Assembly (NCBI GenBank): GCA_003508835.1
Contig: PUFA01000285.1
Span: 1,302,001-1,366,000 of the forward strand
Direction: 5' to 3'
Length of the DNA stretch: 64,000 bases
DNA from: Eonycteris spelaea
Lineage: Eukaryota > Chordata > Mammalia > Chiroptera > Pteropodidae
Part shown: one piece after another, positions 33,287 to 45,043 of the stretch
Layout: every line of letters starts with the position of its first letter
How positions within the stretch are numbered: the first letter of the stretch is position 1
Translations under genes and position numbers: made by a program
The notes under the pieces: generated by a model
The model's input: the letters and a program-made list of their open reading frames with translations, nothing else
Databases searched by the model: none
What the model was told of the DNA's origin: nothing

Positions 33287-34066
33287 TGTTTTCCAGCCCA
33301 GCCAGCCGGTGGAGATTCCAAGTGAGGTTTTCCCAAAGGCAAGCTGCTGGAAAAACCTGGAGAATACTTTCTAAACAAGAGAAAAAGGAGCCTACACAGC
33401 TTCTAATAAATTCCATCTTTCTATTCCCTCACAAATGGCTGACTGCAAGCGACTGAATTAAATAATCAGAATAAATTCAGGAGGCTATGAGTAGTCAAAG
33501 CTTTTGGACACAGCCTTGGAATAAGTTCTGAGGGCATGAATAGCCCATGGCCTGGTCTCCAGGCTGAGAGGGTAGGAGGGAAGGCATTTATGCATGTGCA
33601 CAGCAACAGTATATGCCGAAGCATGCAGATACCAGGTATCTGGAAAGACATGTGAAATGGCTGGTCAGGTCAAAAGATAGGGCTGAGGGATTCATGTAGA
33701 GGGTGTTTCAAGGATGACCTCAGGACACAAATCTGTTCTCCATTATGTTAGTCCCCAACTTGTGGGTAGGGGGAAAATCTCTTCACCTGTCTGGGCTTCC
33801 TACAAAATGAAGGGGTTGACCAGCGAGCTCACTAAGTCCTCAGATAAAGGCACTCAGTGATGTGAAAGATTGTAGCATTATTAAGTCAACTGAATTAACA
33901 GCAATACAAGCCTTCTCATCCTGAACATAGATTTATGGTTTATTTATGTATATTTTGCGTATTCAACCTCGTGTGGAAAATACTGTTGTTGTTGTTTTTA
34001 TCAGTTTAATGTTTAATTGATAATAATAACATTAAAAGTACTTCTTCCATACCAGGTTTAGGTCCA
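33287..34066. other. unassigned intergenic sequence
   Basis: No repeat or exon recognised. A (GTT)n-rich spot is near 33983-33996. Confidence 0.35.
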
Positions 34067-34094
34067 ATTGATGATGATGTTGATGATGGTGATG

Positions 34095-34132
<38 letters not shown>

Positions 34133-34140
34133 TAATACTA
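34067..34140 (+). repeat. (GAT)n-(AAT)n compound microsatellite
   Basis: Starts with GATGATGATGTTGATGATGG and passes into a pure (AAT) tract (about 34096-34131), then AATTAATAC. The gradual change from GAT to AAT suggests repeat evolution in place. Confidence 0.9.
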
Positions 34141-34182
34141 CTGCAATTAATAATAATAATGAGGAGGAGGAAGAGGAAGACA

Positions 34183-34330
34183 AGCCAATTACATGCCAAG
34201 CACTTTATTGCAATGAATGTTATGAAGCAAGTAATCTGATATCTCACAACACAGATAAAAAAAATTGAGGCCCACAGTATTACAGTCTCCAACATGCAAT
34301 AGGTACAGAGTTGAGATTAAATGTGGGAGC
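34183..34330 (-). mobile_element. MIR SINE
   Basis: Reverse-complement MIR: ACATGCCAAGCACTTTATTGC, AAAATTGAGGCCCACAGTATTACAG and GTACAGAGTTGAGATTAAATG. Confidence 0.6.
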
Positions 34331-34954
34331 ATATATTTTTACAAGTATGAATCTATTTGCTCTTTTATGAGGGCAGGCCACTTTTGGGGAAATCAGGCAT
34401 ATGGTTAAGTTGTACACTAGTGGCTTTCATTATTGGCTAAGATCTACAGTAAGGAACACATCTTAGCAACACAGTGCACGCACACACATACACACACGGC
34501 AACTGAAATAACTACTTCACAAAATAGCACTTAACTTTGCTGGGTATAATACTCTCTGATAACCTCTCCTCTTTTTCATTAAAATTTGTCTTTAAATCCA
34601 TTTCCTGACATTATTTGGTCCTGACTTGCAGTGTGAAAATACATAACCACATGACCTTTGAGGGTACAATCTGAGGTCACTAGCAAGGTGTATAATCCTA
34701 CCAATCTCTAGTCCACCCTTACTCCTTTAGCACACTTTGCATACTTTAGCCTGTGTTATTTTTTAAATCTATAGTAAAGGCCTACCCACTCTCCTAGCTC
34801 CTGCAGCTGTCCTTTCCAATAACAGAAGCCATGTGCTCTAATCCCACCCCTGCCTGCTTCCAATTTCAGGATGAGCTGCCCCTTTCTCTTTCACCCCTGC
34901 CACTGGCCTTGTTTTCATCTCCCAATACTAGGTCTCTACAAATGTAGAATAAGT
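34331..34954. other. unassigned intergenic sequence
   Basis: A short (AC)n spot lies at 34482-34497. No exon or repeat recognised. Confidence 0.35.
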
Positions 34955-35275
34955 TTGGGCTACATGTAACAGGAACATAAAACAACAGAAGCTTGAACAA
35001 AATAAAAGTTTATTTAAAAATTGTGTGGGTATAAGAAGTCTAGGACTGGAATGGCCACTCCAAAGGCCAGGAATCCATGTTCCTTTTTTGTCCTACCATC
35101 CCTTGGCCATTCTCTAGTCTTCGTGGTACAGGATGGCAGACTATCACCTCCAACTGAAACCATTGGGAAGAAGAAAGGGGGAAAGGACATTAACATATAC
35201 TACCTGTGCTTCTATCACACTAACAAGAACTTAGTCACATGGCAAAATCTCATAATAAGAGACACTGGGCTATAA
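34955..35275 (-). mobile_element. possible old LTR fragment
   Basis: AAATAAAAGTTTATTTAAAAATTG and CTAGGACTGGAATGGCCACTCC look like a reversed old LTR, but the family was not identified. Confidence 0.35.
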
Positions 35276-35569
35276 CCTGTATTCTGAGTGGTTATGTACT
35301 GAGCTATAAATTGAGAGTTCTATCGCTTCAGAAGTAGGAGTGGATACTTACTTGAGGTAAGCCTCAATCTCTTTCCATTTCCTTAATCCATGGTCACTGC
35401 TGAGGCCAGGTAGCCCAGGAGGTAATAATTCTGGAATCTCAGGATCAAGGCTTTTCAGAACTAAGAATTTTGCCCTGCTCTTAAGAGTTCTCACCTAAGC
35501 AATCAGCATTCCATCCTACCTTCTAGACCCTATCTGGAACCTGGCCTCCTACTGACAACTTTTTCATGT

Positions 35570-35925
35570 TGACAACTACAGTAGTTTCCTGGGGCTGCCA
35601 TAGCAAATTACTACAAACTAGATGGCTTAAAACAAAGGAACTTCAACATATTTGGGGGATGCAATTCTATCCATGATAGTCTACCCTCTGGTCCCCCAAA
35701 TCCATATTCTTCTCATGTACAAAGAATATTTACCCCATCCCAGCTTCCCCAAAAGTCTTAACTCATTCCAGCACTAACTCTTAATTGCAAAAATCTCATC
35801 TAAATATCAACACAAAAAGACCCAAATCTCATCTTCTAAATCATCTAAATCAGATATGAATGAGTATCTATGTATTTTCCATCCTGAGGCAAATTCCTAT
35901 CCATCCACAGATCTGCAGAAGTTGG
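35570..35925 (-). mobile_element. MaLR LTR/internal fragment
   Basis: On plus: TAGTTTCCTGGGGCTGCCATAGC and GATGGCTTAAAACAAAGGAAC (reversed LTR terminus) followed by CCCCAAAAGTCTTAACTCATTCC (reversed MaLR internal). No coding capacity seen. Confidence 0.55.
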
Positions 35926-37083
35926 GTGCTGCTGTAACAAATACCTAAAAATGTGGAAAGGGCTTTGGAATTGGGTTATGGGTAGAAGCTAAAAGAATTT
36001 TGAGACACTTGATAGAAAAAAAAAAAGCTAAATTGCCTTAAAGAGACTGTTGATAAAAATATGGATATTAAAAGTGATTCTGCTGAGAGCTCCTGAAAGA
36101 AGTGAGGAGAGCTGTAGAGAAAGTTTCTGTTGTCTTAAAGAATACATATGTCATCATGAACAGAATATTGGCATGGCAGCTTGGTACATGAATATCAAAG
36201 GTGCTTCTGGTGAGTACGGCTTTAGAGGAAATGATGAACATGTTATTTGACACTGGAGGAAAAGTGATACTTGTTATAAAGTGGAAGAAACTTGTATGAA
36301 TTGTGTTCTGTTGTCATGTGGAAAGTCTAGCTTGCAAGGGATATACCTGCATATTTAGGTGAGGAGATTTCTAAGCAAAATGTGGAAGGTGCAGCCTGTT
36401 TTCTCCTTCCTGCTTATAGGAAAATGCAAGAGAAAAGAGATAAATGAAGAAATGAATTCTTTTAAAAAAATAAAATAAAATCTGGAATTCATTTATTATA
36501 CAATTTTCAGCAAGGTAGGAATAGGGGAAATGTATCTTTTTAAAAATAAATAAATAAATAAATAAATATTTTTTATGGTGATATTGGTTAACTAAATCCA
36601 ATAAGTTTCAGCTGTACATCTGATTTCTTAAGCAAAAGAAATCAGGACTCAACAATTTATTCAGAAAATTTTCGTTGTATCCAAAAGCTGAGAAAGTGCT
36701 CTGGAGCGATCACCAAGGATGTGGCTGGACAAACTTTTGCTGGAGAGATTAAGTGTGTGACTATGGGTCTAATCAACCACCTCTACAGTAACACTGCCAG
36801 CTGGGACTGAAGAAGTAAAAACAAAGATATGGAGGCACATAGATAGGGGAGAAGGCCATGTGAAGATGCTGGAGTGATATGTCTGCAAGCCAAAGGTTGT
36901 TGGCAATTGCCAGAGGCTAGGAAAAGTGCATGGGACAGTTTCTCCCTAGTCTTCAGTAGGAACTAACCCTGTCGACACACTAATTTCAGACTTCCAGCCT
37001 CTAGAACTGTGAGAGAATAGCTGTCTGTTGTTTTAAACCACCCAGTTTGTGGTAATTTGTTATGGAAGCCCTAGGAAACTAAT
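35926..37083 (+). mobile_element. MaLR internal region plus 3' LTR
   Basis: Internal relic (35930-36800) with GGGCTTTGGAATTGGGTTATGG, GAGAGCTGTAGAGAAAGTTTC and GAAGGTGCAGCCTG, followed by a 3' LTR (about 36800-37083) ending TTTGTTATGGAAGCC...GGAAACTAATATA. A (AAAT)n tract and a short inverted L1 tail interrupt it at about 36540-36640. Nonautonomous ERVL-type element; no intact reading frame. Confidence 0.65.
36540..36568 (+). repeat. (AAAT)n microsatellite
   Basis: About seven AAAT units inside the MaLR relic, next to a short L1-like 3' end in reverse orientation, so probably derived from a retroposon tail. Confidence 0.85.
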
Positions 37084-37560
37084 ATACACACTTTTAAAAG
37101 TAATTACATGGCAAAAATCTTTGGGGAGGCAAGAACCATGGGAGGGTAAACTGGAATAAACTCTTGGAGGGCATTGCAATTTGGGTCCAATATCTATAAA
37201 AATATAAATATATGCATCATTTGTCAAAGCAATTCCACCTTATAACTAACTATATATTTCTAGGAAGCATGTAGGTTAATTCATTAAAGCATTGTTTGAA
37301 ACAGTGGGAGTCTGAAGAGATACATTATGGAACATCTTTTTAATGTAATACCACACAAAAGAAACACCAGTGTCAGTAATACTTTATTTCTTCAAGAACA
37401 GAGAGAACTGAGGCAAACATGCTAAGATGTTTTTTAGAGTAAAACTACATCGTAGGGATACAATAGCAAAATATACAATGGGGGCAACCTTCATAGGAAA
37501 AACTAGCCAATTTTTTCAACAAGTCAATTACAAGGAAGGAAAAAAAAAACTATGAGACAT
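37084..37560. other. unassigned; probably old LINE debris
   Basis: Fragments such as ATATATGCATCATTTGTCAAAG resemble L1 3' regions but nothing firm can be named. Confidence 0.3.
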
Positions 37561-38760
37561 CTATAACTTAGAAGAGGTTAGAAGAGGTTGTTTCTGGTGT
37601 GTCAGAGTAAGCTCCTACTGGAACTCACTTTTCTGCAGAGAACAACTAGAAATGCTAAATCAGACAAAACAAAATGAAAGCAAAGGCCACAGATACTGGG
37701 GAGTGAAAAAAAAAAGCAGGCAATTTCTGGAGGGCAGTGAACACCTGGGAAAAGGACCAACATTGAATGAATGTCCCATTTTTATAACTTTTGGCCTAAG
37801 TGTCAGCAATAGTACATGTGGCATAAAGTGGCCAAAACTCCAGTAGAAAACCTGCAAACATTCTGATCTGAAAACTTGGAAGACAGAAGACAGGCAAACC
37901 ATAGCTGTTAGAAAGTGAGGGAGGAATTCTGAAAAAAGAGGAGGTGAAGAGGATTCCCAAATTCTCTGTGTAAATGATTCCCTATCTCTGGCTTATCCCT
38001 AAACTGTACTTGTACAGACAGACTCAAAGCAGAGAATAAAGAATTGAACTGAGACTCGAGCTGCCATCTAAAAAGACATAATCTAAAGTTTGGGTCCAAG
38101 AGAGCAGGTTACTAAAATAAGAAAATTATTTAAAAAACACTTTTCAGAGGACTGTAAAAGAATTTAGAATCTCCATAACATAATATTCACAGTGTATATG
38201 TTACCATAAGGAATTATTTCACTGTGAAGAACAAGGAAGAAGTGACCCATTCTCGAGAGAGAAGACTATCCTTAGAGACTAATCTCAAGATGATCCATGT
38301 GTTGTATAGCAGACAAGAATTTTAAAGCAGTTATCATAACTATATTCAATAATGCAAAGCAGAAGTCAGCAAACTTTTTCTGTAAAAGTTCAGATAGCAA
38401 ATATTTTTGGCTTTGTGGTCCTCATAGGATCTCTGTCACAACTGCTCAACTCTGCAATTGTATTGTGAAGGCAGTCATGAACAATATGTAAACAAAGGCT
38501 GTTTTTCAATAAAAGCTTATAAAATCAGCCAAATTAAGACTGCAGACCGTCATTTGCTGACACTTGACATAAAGAGAAGTATTATCACAAGGAATAAAAA
38601 GACAGAAAATTTCAGTAAAGAAGTAGTAACTATAAGGACCAAGAAAAAATTTTTACAATTGAGAAACATCGTGCAAAATATAAAACATTCACTAAATTGG
38701 GCTTAACAGGAGAATGTAGGTGACAGTGAAATCAGTGAATTTGAGGATAGATCAATAGAA
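37561..38760 (+). mobile_element. old L1M/HAL1 5' region
   Basis: Long noncoding region with the same style of 5'UTR and ORF1 start as seen near 27640-28490, split by a hAT element at 38360-38566. Confidence 0.45.
38360..38566 (+). mobile_element. hAT-type MITE
   Basis: Starts CAGAAGTCAGCAAACTTTTTC and ends CATTTGCTGACACTTG, imperfect terminal inverted repeats, with interior TTTTGGCTTTGTGGTCCTC and TCTCTGTCACAACTGCTCAAC of a common mammalian hAT MITE. Flanking eight bases ATGCAAAG and ACATAAAG agree at six of eight. Confidence 0.75.
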
Positions 38761-38764
38761 ATTA

Positions 38765-39250
38765 TAAGATGAAAGTGTAGAAAAATCCTATGCTCACCTC
38801 CTCCCATAACCTCACCAAAATTACAACTAAATTATAGAACAACCATCACCAAAAATCACCTGAAGAGGAGCTGAACAGAACTTTTATAACTAAGGATGTA
38901 AAGAAGAAGCCACACTAAGACTAGTAAGAGCAGGGAAAATGTGAAAATCTGCTCACAGCCTACATCAGAATTGGGAGGGACATCTCAACTGAGGAGGTCC
39001 CCAGCTCAAACCACCAGTGCGCAGAAGAGGAATCTCCACAACATCTGGCTGTGAAAACCAGTAGGGATTCCATCTGGGTGAGAAAGAGGTCTGCTGTAGA
39101 TACAAGCATTCTCTAAAATAGCCTGAGAACAGACTCATTAACTCACAAACACTCATCCTAAATTCCAGTAAAAAAACAGCCACTCAAAAAGTGCCAGGGA
39201 CACATGGGAAGGAAATGAATTGTCTGCCTTCAGGGTGAGGGCTGGTGGAG
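38765..39250 (+). mobile_element. L1-type 5'UTR fragment
   Basis: Noncoding 5'UTR; GTGCCAGGGACACATGGGAAGG and TGAATTGTCTGCCTTCAGGG resemble the 5'UTR of the minus-strand L1 near 23360. Confidence 0.55.
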
Positions 39251-39289
39251 CACATTAGAGGGAATAAACAGAGTGCATAAATAAGAAGA

Positions 39290-39890
39290 TCGAACCACCA
39301 ATATAGAGGATGGGGAAGCCAAGGACACTCAATCAGAATGGCAAGAGAAAAGAAGCCAAGACTATAAATAATGATTTAAGGAGCCTATAGGACACAATTA
39401 AATGTAAAAATATCCATGTCATAGGGGTACCTGAAGAAAAACAAGATTTTGAAGAGCTAGTTGAAGAAATAATGATAGAAAACTTTCCTAACCTGGCAAA
39501 GGAAATAGACATACAACCCCAGGAAGCTTGGAGAGTCCCAAGAAAGAGGAACCCAAAGAGGCCCACACCAAGGCACACCATAATTCAAATGCCAAAGGTT
39601 AAATACAAAGAGAGAATCTTAAAAGTAGCAAAAGAAAAGCAGTTAGTTACCTATAAGAGAGCACCCATAAAACTGGCAGCTGATTTCTCAAAAGAAACTA
39701 TGCAGGACAGAAGGGCTTGATACAAAATACTTGATGTGGTGAAAACCTATGATCTACAACCAGGAATACTTTATTCAGTATAGCTATAATTTAGAGTTGA
39801 AGGACAGATAAAGAGCTTTTCAGACAAAAATAAGCTAAAGGAATTTATCACCACTAAGCCAGTATTATAGGAAATATTGGAGGGATTTCT
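39290..39890 (+). pseudogene. L1/HAL1 ORF1p pseudogene
   Basis: An 82-codon segment (39472-39720; MIENFPNLAKEIDIQPQEAW ... ADFSKETMQDRR) keeps the central RRM part; stops and frameshifts elsewhere. The N-terminal coiled coil is mostly absent. Confidence 0.65.
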
Positions 39891-40026
39891 TTAAGAAGAA
39901 AAAACATGCATCAAAAACAGGAATAAAGAATGGTGACAACTACATTCCTATCAATAAGTACTTCGAATGGAAAAGAATTAAGTACTCCAACCAAAAGATA
40001 GAGTGGCTGAATGGATAAGAAAACAA

Positions 40027-40780
40027 AGTTCCATGTCCTGGCCACTGTGAATAATGCTGCTATGCAGTGTGCAAATACCCAGTAGAGGGATTTCTGGATC
40101 ATATGGTAGATCAATTCTTAGTGTTTTGAGGAACCTCCATACTGTTTTACATAGTGGCTGTACCAATTTGCAGTCCCACCACCAGCGTATAAGGGTTACT
40201 TTTTCTCTGTACCCTCTCCAACATTTGTTATTACTTGTCCTATTGATTATAGCTATTGTAACAGGCATGAGATGGTATCTTAGCAACCGAAGTGTCCTAC
40301 AATGGATGATTGGCTAAAGAAGCTGTGGTATATATATACAATGGAATATTACTCAGTCATAAGAAGAGATGAAATACCGCCATTTGTGACAACATGGATG
40401 GACTTTGAGATAATCATGCTAAGCAAAATAAGCCAGGCAGAAAATACTGAAAAATCACATGATATCACTTATATGTGGCATATAAACCTAAAAGCAACAA
40501 ATGAGCAGGACAAACAAACAGAGACTCATGGGCATGGACTATACGCTAGTGGTTACTAGTGTAGTGAGGGAGGAGATGGGGTAGATGGGTAAAGATCAAA
40601 TAGGTTTAGGGGGAATGTGAAGTGGGTAGAGGGGGTCATATATATGGTAGCTGAAGGAAACTAGACTTTAGGTGGTAAACGCACAATAGAATATACAGAT
40701 GTCAATGATAATGCACACCTGAAAATTGTATAATTATATTAACCAATGTTACCCCAATAAACTTAATTAAAAATTAAAAA
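40027..40780 (+). mobile_element. twin-primed (5'-inverted) L1 insertion
   Basis: The left part (40027-40277) is L1 ORF2 carboxy-end sequence in reverse; the right part (40278-40777) is the adjoining L1 3' end in forward orientation, to the A-rich tail. The inverted and forward parts meet almost without loss. Flanking duplicates AAGAAAACAA (about 40017-40026) and GAAAACAAGAC (about 40788-40798) confirm one retrotransposition event into copy B. Confidence 0.8.
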
Positions 40781-41354
40781 GAAAAAAGAAAACAAGACAC
40801 CTACATGTGCTGCCTACAAGAGACTCACTTCAGGTGAAAAGACACACACAGATTAAAAGGAAGGGGATGGAAAAGATATTGCCTTGCTGGACATAGAAGG
40901 TATTGCACTGAATGAAATGGGTTGGACGGAGAAAGACAAATATCTCATGATTTCATGTACATGTGGAATCTAAAGAACAAAATAATAACAACATCAAAAT
41001 GGAAATAAACTCATAGATACAGAGAATATTTGAGGGCTACTAGATGGGAGAGAGTGGGGGACAGCAAAAAAAGGCAAAGGGACTAAGAAGTACGAATGGA
41101 TAGTTGTAGAATAGACATGGAGATGTAGAGTGTAGCATGGGGAAGATGGATAATTATGTTGTAATAAATATGTAAAGGGGAAGAGGGATACTAGATTTAG
41201 TGGGGTTTTCTGAGTTATGTGGATCTCTGCTCACTATGCTGTGCAACTGAAACTGGTATATTGTTTTGTATGCCAACTATAATTGAAAAAAAGAAACTAA
41301 TTGAATTGTACAGTGTAATTGTCTATTATATTTCAATAGAGTTGGGGGGGCAAG

Positions 41355-41478
41355 GAGAAACTGAAGGAGTTCATCACCACCAAAAAATTATTACAGGAAA
41401 TGTTAAAAGACTTCTTTAAAAAAAATTAAAAAATAAAAAATATGAATAATAAAATGTCAATAATTACCTCAAATGTAA
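41355..41478 (+). mobile_element. L1 ORF1 end and inter-ORF fragment
   Basis: GAAGGAGTTCATCACCACC and GAAATGTTAAAAGACTTCTTTAA mark the ORF1 carboxy end; GTCAATAATTACCTCAAATGT marks the start of ORF2. It is cut off by the following ERV remnant. Confidence 0.7.
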
Positions 41479-42489
41479 TGAACGGTCTTTAACCATGTTC
41501 ACTTTTGAAAGACTTTGGTCATTTACAGATAACCATTTTTTTACTCAAATGCTTTTACAAAATTGTTCCTGCAAAATTGCTCAATCTTCAAGGAGATTCA
41601 TGGAAATGACTGGCAATACAGGTTTCTGATAACTTTAAGACCATACAAGTGACATAGAACAAAGACTGCCCTTGAAGCTCTTTGGAAGGAACTTTATCAG
41701 GTTGTCCTTAATACCCTCAATACCTTCATGACCACTGACACTAGTGTGAAACAGGTGGACAGTGAACCTTGGGTATACATCTCACAGCTGAAGAAGGCTT
41801 CATCTGACACGTGATCCTGCACACGAGTTGGAGACCTTGAGAGAAAATTGACTAGGAAGAGAAGTAGCTGACATCAATGTAGACTGCTTCCACACACAAT
41901 GTCAGATCAAAACTTCCTACTTTAGCGAAACACTAAATCCTTCTGTCTTTTCTTTTTCTCATTTACTCTGGCATTGGCCTGGAAAGATAATGCCATCACT
42001 TGTATCTCCAGGCCATTGCTAAAGTAGCCTCTGGGATTTCGAACAACTTCTATTTCAGGCTAGGACACCTAACTGACCCCTGGATTGAATAGGTAAGTGT
42101 AACAATCTACAAATGAATCTGTTAACAGTGCCACCTTTGTGGAAGTGATTTTGGCCCAACAGAACTTATCCTTGTCTATGGTGATTATCATTGTCCTTGG
42201 GCCTATGAATGTCTACATAGGTAGTGTATAATCAAGCAATACCTTTAGGCTATCTAACTGTGCCCTTTATTGTTCTAGGGAGGACCTACCATGAGGTGTT
42301 CCCTATTTTTCTTGTCAGGAATGAGTTTAAACAAGGCTATAATCAGGAACCTCTCCTTAGCTCTTGAAAATATTGCAACAATCTGCTGTTAAAGCAATAG
42401 CTGACCAACAAAAATCTTTTGACTCTGGCCAAAGTTGTTCTAGATAATAGGATAACCTTTGATTATCTTTTAGCTAAGCAAGAAGATGT

Positions 42490-42830
42490 CTGTGCTGTGA
42501 CAAACACCAACTGCTGCACCTGGTTTAATACTTATGGGAAAGCTGGAACTCAGTTACATAAGATCACTGAGAAAGCCACTTGACTTAAAAGGGTGACGCC
42601 TTCAACAGGGTCTTTCTTTGGTTGGTTTGGTTCTTGAAGATTATAGTTCCATATTTCACCCCAAACATTAGGAATTATTCTGCTTGTAGTTACTACAATA
42701 ATCTCACTGGTATGCTGTATTCTTTCAAAAGCTTTAAATTCCAGTTCACAGTCAATAACCACCAAGTAAATGATCTCCTAAGAATGGAACATCAGAAAAG
42801 GAATAAAGAGAATGACTGACTTAAAGTTGT
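42490..42830 (+). pseudogene. ERV env transmembrane-subunit relic
   Basis: The frame shows the paired-cysteine motif, a tryptophan-rich membrane-proximal stretch, a hydrophobic anchor and a short cytoplasmic tail, interrupted by stops. Surface-subunit sequence upstream is too decayed to follow. Non-functional. Confidence 0.6.
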
Positions 42831-43006
42831 GAACCTGAAGCTATGAACCATGAGTATCACAGAAATTAAATAAAAACATCATGAGTTTTGACTATCACGC
42901 AGAGAATCAACAGAAGCCACAAGAACTACAGAGCAGTAGCTGAGAATGGCATTAATGTTCGTATCTCACAGTAACCCTGAGGGTTTGATCAAAAGGAGGG
43001 AATAAC

Positions 43007-43366
43007 TGGTAAAAAAGATACAACAGGCCCAAATGAAGTCACTTGTGCTAAGTCCTACCAAGACTTAATATCTAGCTGGACTGGGGTTTCAGTCTCTCCC
43101 AGGAGTGAATCTTAAACCAATCAGTCTGGAATTTTCTAGGGAGATAACATGCTTTATAGGACCTCCTGCCATCTCTCAAAGGAAGGTAGCCTTGCCTGAA
43201 ATAATTCAATGTCCCACCCTCTTTCTGCCTATAAAAACCTTCCATTTTGTAAACCTCTTCAGAGCACCTTTCTATTTACTGCATGGGATGTTGCCCAACT
43301 CATGAGTTGTTTGATAAAGTCAATAGATCTTTAAATTTACTTGGTTGAATTTTTTGTTCTTTAACA
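43007..43366 (+). mobile_element. 3' LTR of the ERV remnant
   Basis: Starts TGGTAAAAAAGATACAACAG and ends TTCTTTAACA. Has a TATA-like CTATAAAAACC (about 43230) and ATAAAG as the poly(A) signal. Matches in sequence and order the minus-strand LTR at 61122-61505, so both belong to one family. Confidence 0.75.
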
Positions 43367-44596
43367 GGTACTTATCTATAAAGTGAATCTGGATGATACT
43401 TAGAGTTATTTTGAGGTCGTAAAGTGCTATGGGATTTAAATGTCAACTAGTGTATTAGTAAATTCAAACAGATGGTGGCAAGACTCTTAGCTGGGGAAGA
43501 GGATGATTCATGCTGCTTGAAATTAATTTACATTCTGGTTTTCTTTCCTTGCTCTAGGTTTCTGGCTCTGTGTGAAATGGATCAGGTCCCCATGGTAATT
43601 GTTGGGGAATCATGTCACATTTTGATCCTGTTGAGTTACTCACTTTCTCCTTTTTCACTCAAAATTGAAGGAAAAGAGTTGCAAATTCTGCTTCCATCAC
43701 GAGTGGCAGCTCTTCCTGAAAGCCAGTTGGTCTGGTATCAGTGTCTCTAAAATTACCTTTTGGAAGTGCATTGCAGGAGACAAGTGAGTGGTTTGGTTTC
43801 AGCCTGGGTAGTATTTTACCTCTGAATCCACTCCCAAGGAATTGTAGTCCCCTTTCCTTTACCCACTGTATACACTTACATGCATCAGCCCACTCTTTAG
43901 TTGGCCAGTCCCTCAGTCCAGAGATTGGTAGGGCTGTCAATCAAGAGGTCTTCATCAAGGGGTGGGCATATGTTTCATCTAGGTCATTTAGTCTCTGTCT
44001 CTAGGTCCTTTACCAGAGACACTTTAAATCCAAAAAGAAAAATAAGAAGGAGGTGGGGGGAGTAATTGGCTGACACTTTCTAGCATCTGTCCTGTGAAGC
44101 TATCCATTAGTTCCTGTTCCCTAAATTCTTACTCTTTCCTTCCTATAAATCCTTTTTTTATTATAGCAACAGGAATAAATATTGATACTCTCAATCAACA
44201 TTGGTGTAAAAGTACCCTGATTTTTAGGTCACTTTTTCCCCAACAAGTCTACATTTCCCAGCATCCTTTGCATCCTTTGGAGGGGCCATAGAGATGTCAA
44301 TAAGTAAAAACTCTTTAAACTGTACACTAGATTAGTGCATTTTATTATATGTACATTACAACTATGCATATATTATATATTATAATATATATATATAATA
44401 CATATATTATATATATTATACCTCAAAAAAAGTGAAGGATATAATGCTTTATATCTGAGTCAGTATTTCACATAGAATCCAAAACCAAGCCAGAATGTTT
44501 TAGTAGAAATTCTGTACTCTTGTTTTAATCAAATTAATTTCCTAATAAGTCACTTCTTATCATCTTTAGGCTGAGGTGCAAACTCCTTAGTAACAT
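43367..44596. other. unassigned, with a short MIR-like piece and an AT palindromic tract
   Basis: A MIR-like fragment may lie at 43372-43445. A 92-codon frame at 43472-43750 has no recognised domain. AT-rich inverted repeats (ATATATAATATATA type) lie at 44368-44421. Confidence 0.35.
44368..44421. repeat. (AT)n palindromic tract
   Basis: Alternating and near-palindromic AT sequence, able to form cruciforms. Confidence 0.8.
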
Positions 44597-45043
44597 TGTT
44601 GTGGAAAAATCCCAAACCAGTCCAACACCAAGTAGTAACTCAGAGAGAAAGGAGAACTCAGGTTTATTATGCACGACCCAAGAGGAGCTAGTGCTCTGAA
44701 GATCTGTACAGTGGGCTCAGTTACAACATTGCTTATATACCAGAAGTTTTACACAAGCTAATTGGTCAGTTTGAATTCAAACCATTACAAACGGCAGTAG
44801 TTGTTATGGAGACTGGTATGGCCAGGAGTTGTCACGGTTGCCGACAGATACAAATTGTTACAGAAAGTCAGAGTTGCTAGGGGTACAAACAGTATAAACA
44901 GTTACATTTGTTGAGCAAAAGGCAAGTAGGACAAGGTGTAAAAGAGCTCTGCAGTGAGCTCTTGTACGTAGCAAGCACAATTTACAGAAGCAGAATGAAA
45001 AAACTGATTAGCTTTTAATGAAAATCCTGAAATTTCTTCTTCA
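44597..45043 (-). mobile_element. 3' LTR of the minus-strand ERV
   Basis: On minus it runs from TGAAGAAGAAATTTC to TTTTTCCACAACA with TG...CA ends. TATA box in CTGGTATATAAGCAATG and the poly(A) signal in CATAATAAACC lie in order about 80-90 bases apart. Confidence 0.75.

Larger units (their letters stand above)
39251..41290 (+). mobile_element. half-L1 (HAL1-like) element, copy B, with nested L1
   Basis: ORF1 relic (39290-39890), start of the ORF2 endonuclease (39930-40026 and 40781-40884), then the same jump into the 3'UTR as copy A at about 40884-40895. 3'UTR to about 41290. A twin-primed L1 (40027-40780) interrupts it. Sharing the junction with copy A shows common descent from one deleted master. 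Confidence 0.7.
41480..43366 (+). mobile_element. endogenous retrovirus remnant: env 3' part and 3' LTR (class I-like)
   Basis: A 5'-truncated, decayed provirus. About 41900-42830 reads as an env relic. The transmembrane-subunit region near 42490-42530 has a recognisable cysteine motif with an adjacent CC pair, then a hydrophobic membrane segment (near 42660-42740). Several in-frame stops and frameshifts break it. A polypurine tract (AAAAGGAGGGAA, 42991-43002) directly precedes the 3' LTR. No gag or pol seen. Class I (gamma-like) is inference from the cysteine motif. Confidence 0.65.

Noticed and set aside
34032..34295. Open frames encoding poly-Tyr/His and Met/Ile runs
   Set aside because: Translation of the (GAT)n-(AAT)n microsatellite, both strands.
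43472..43750. 92-codon frame considered as an Ig-like exon
   Set aside because: No cysteine pair or family match; acceptor-like site alone is weak.
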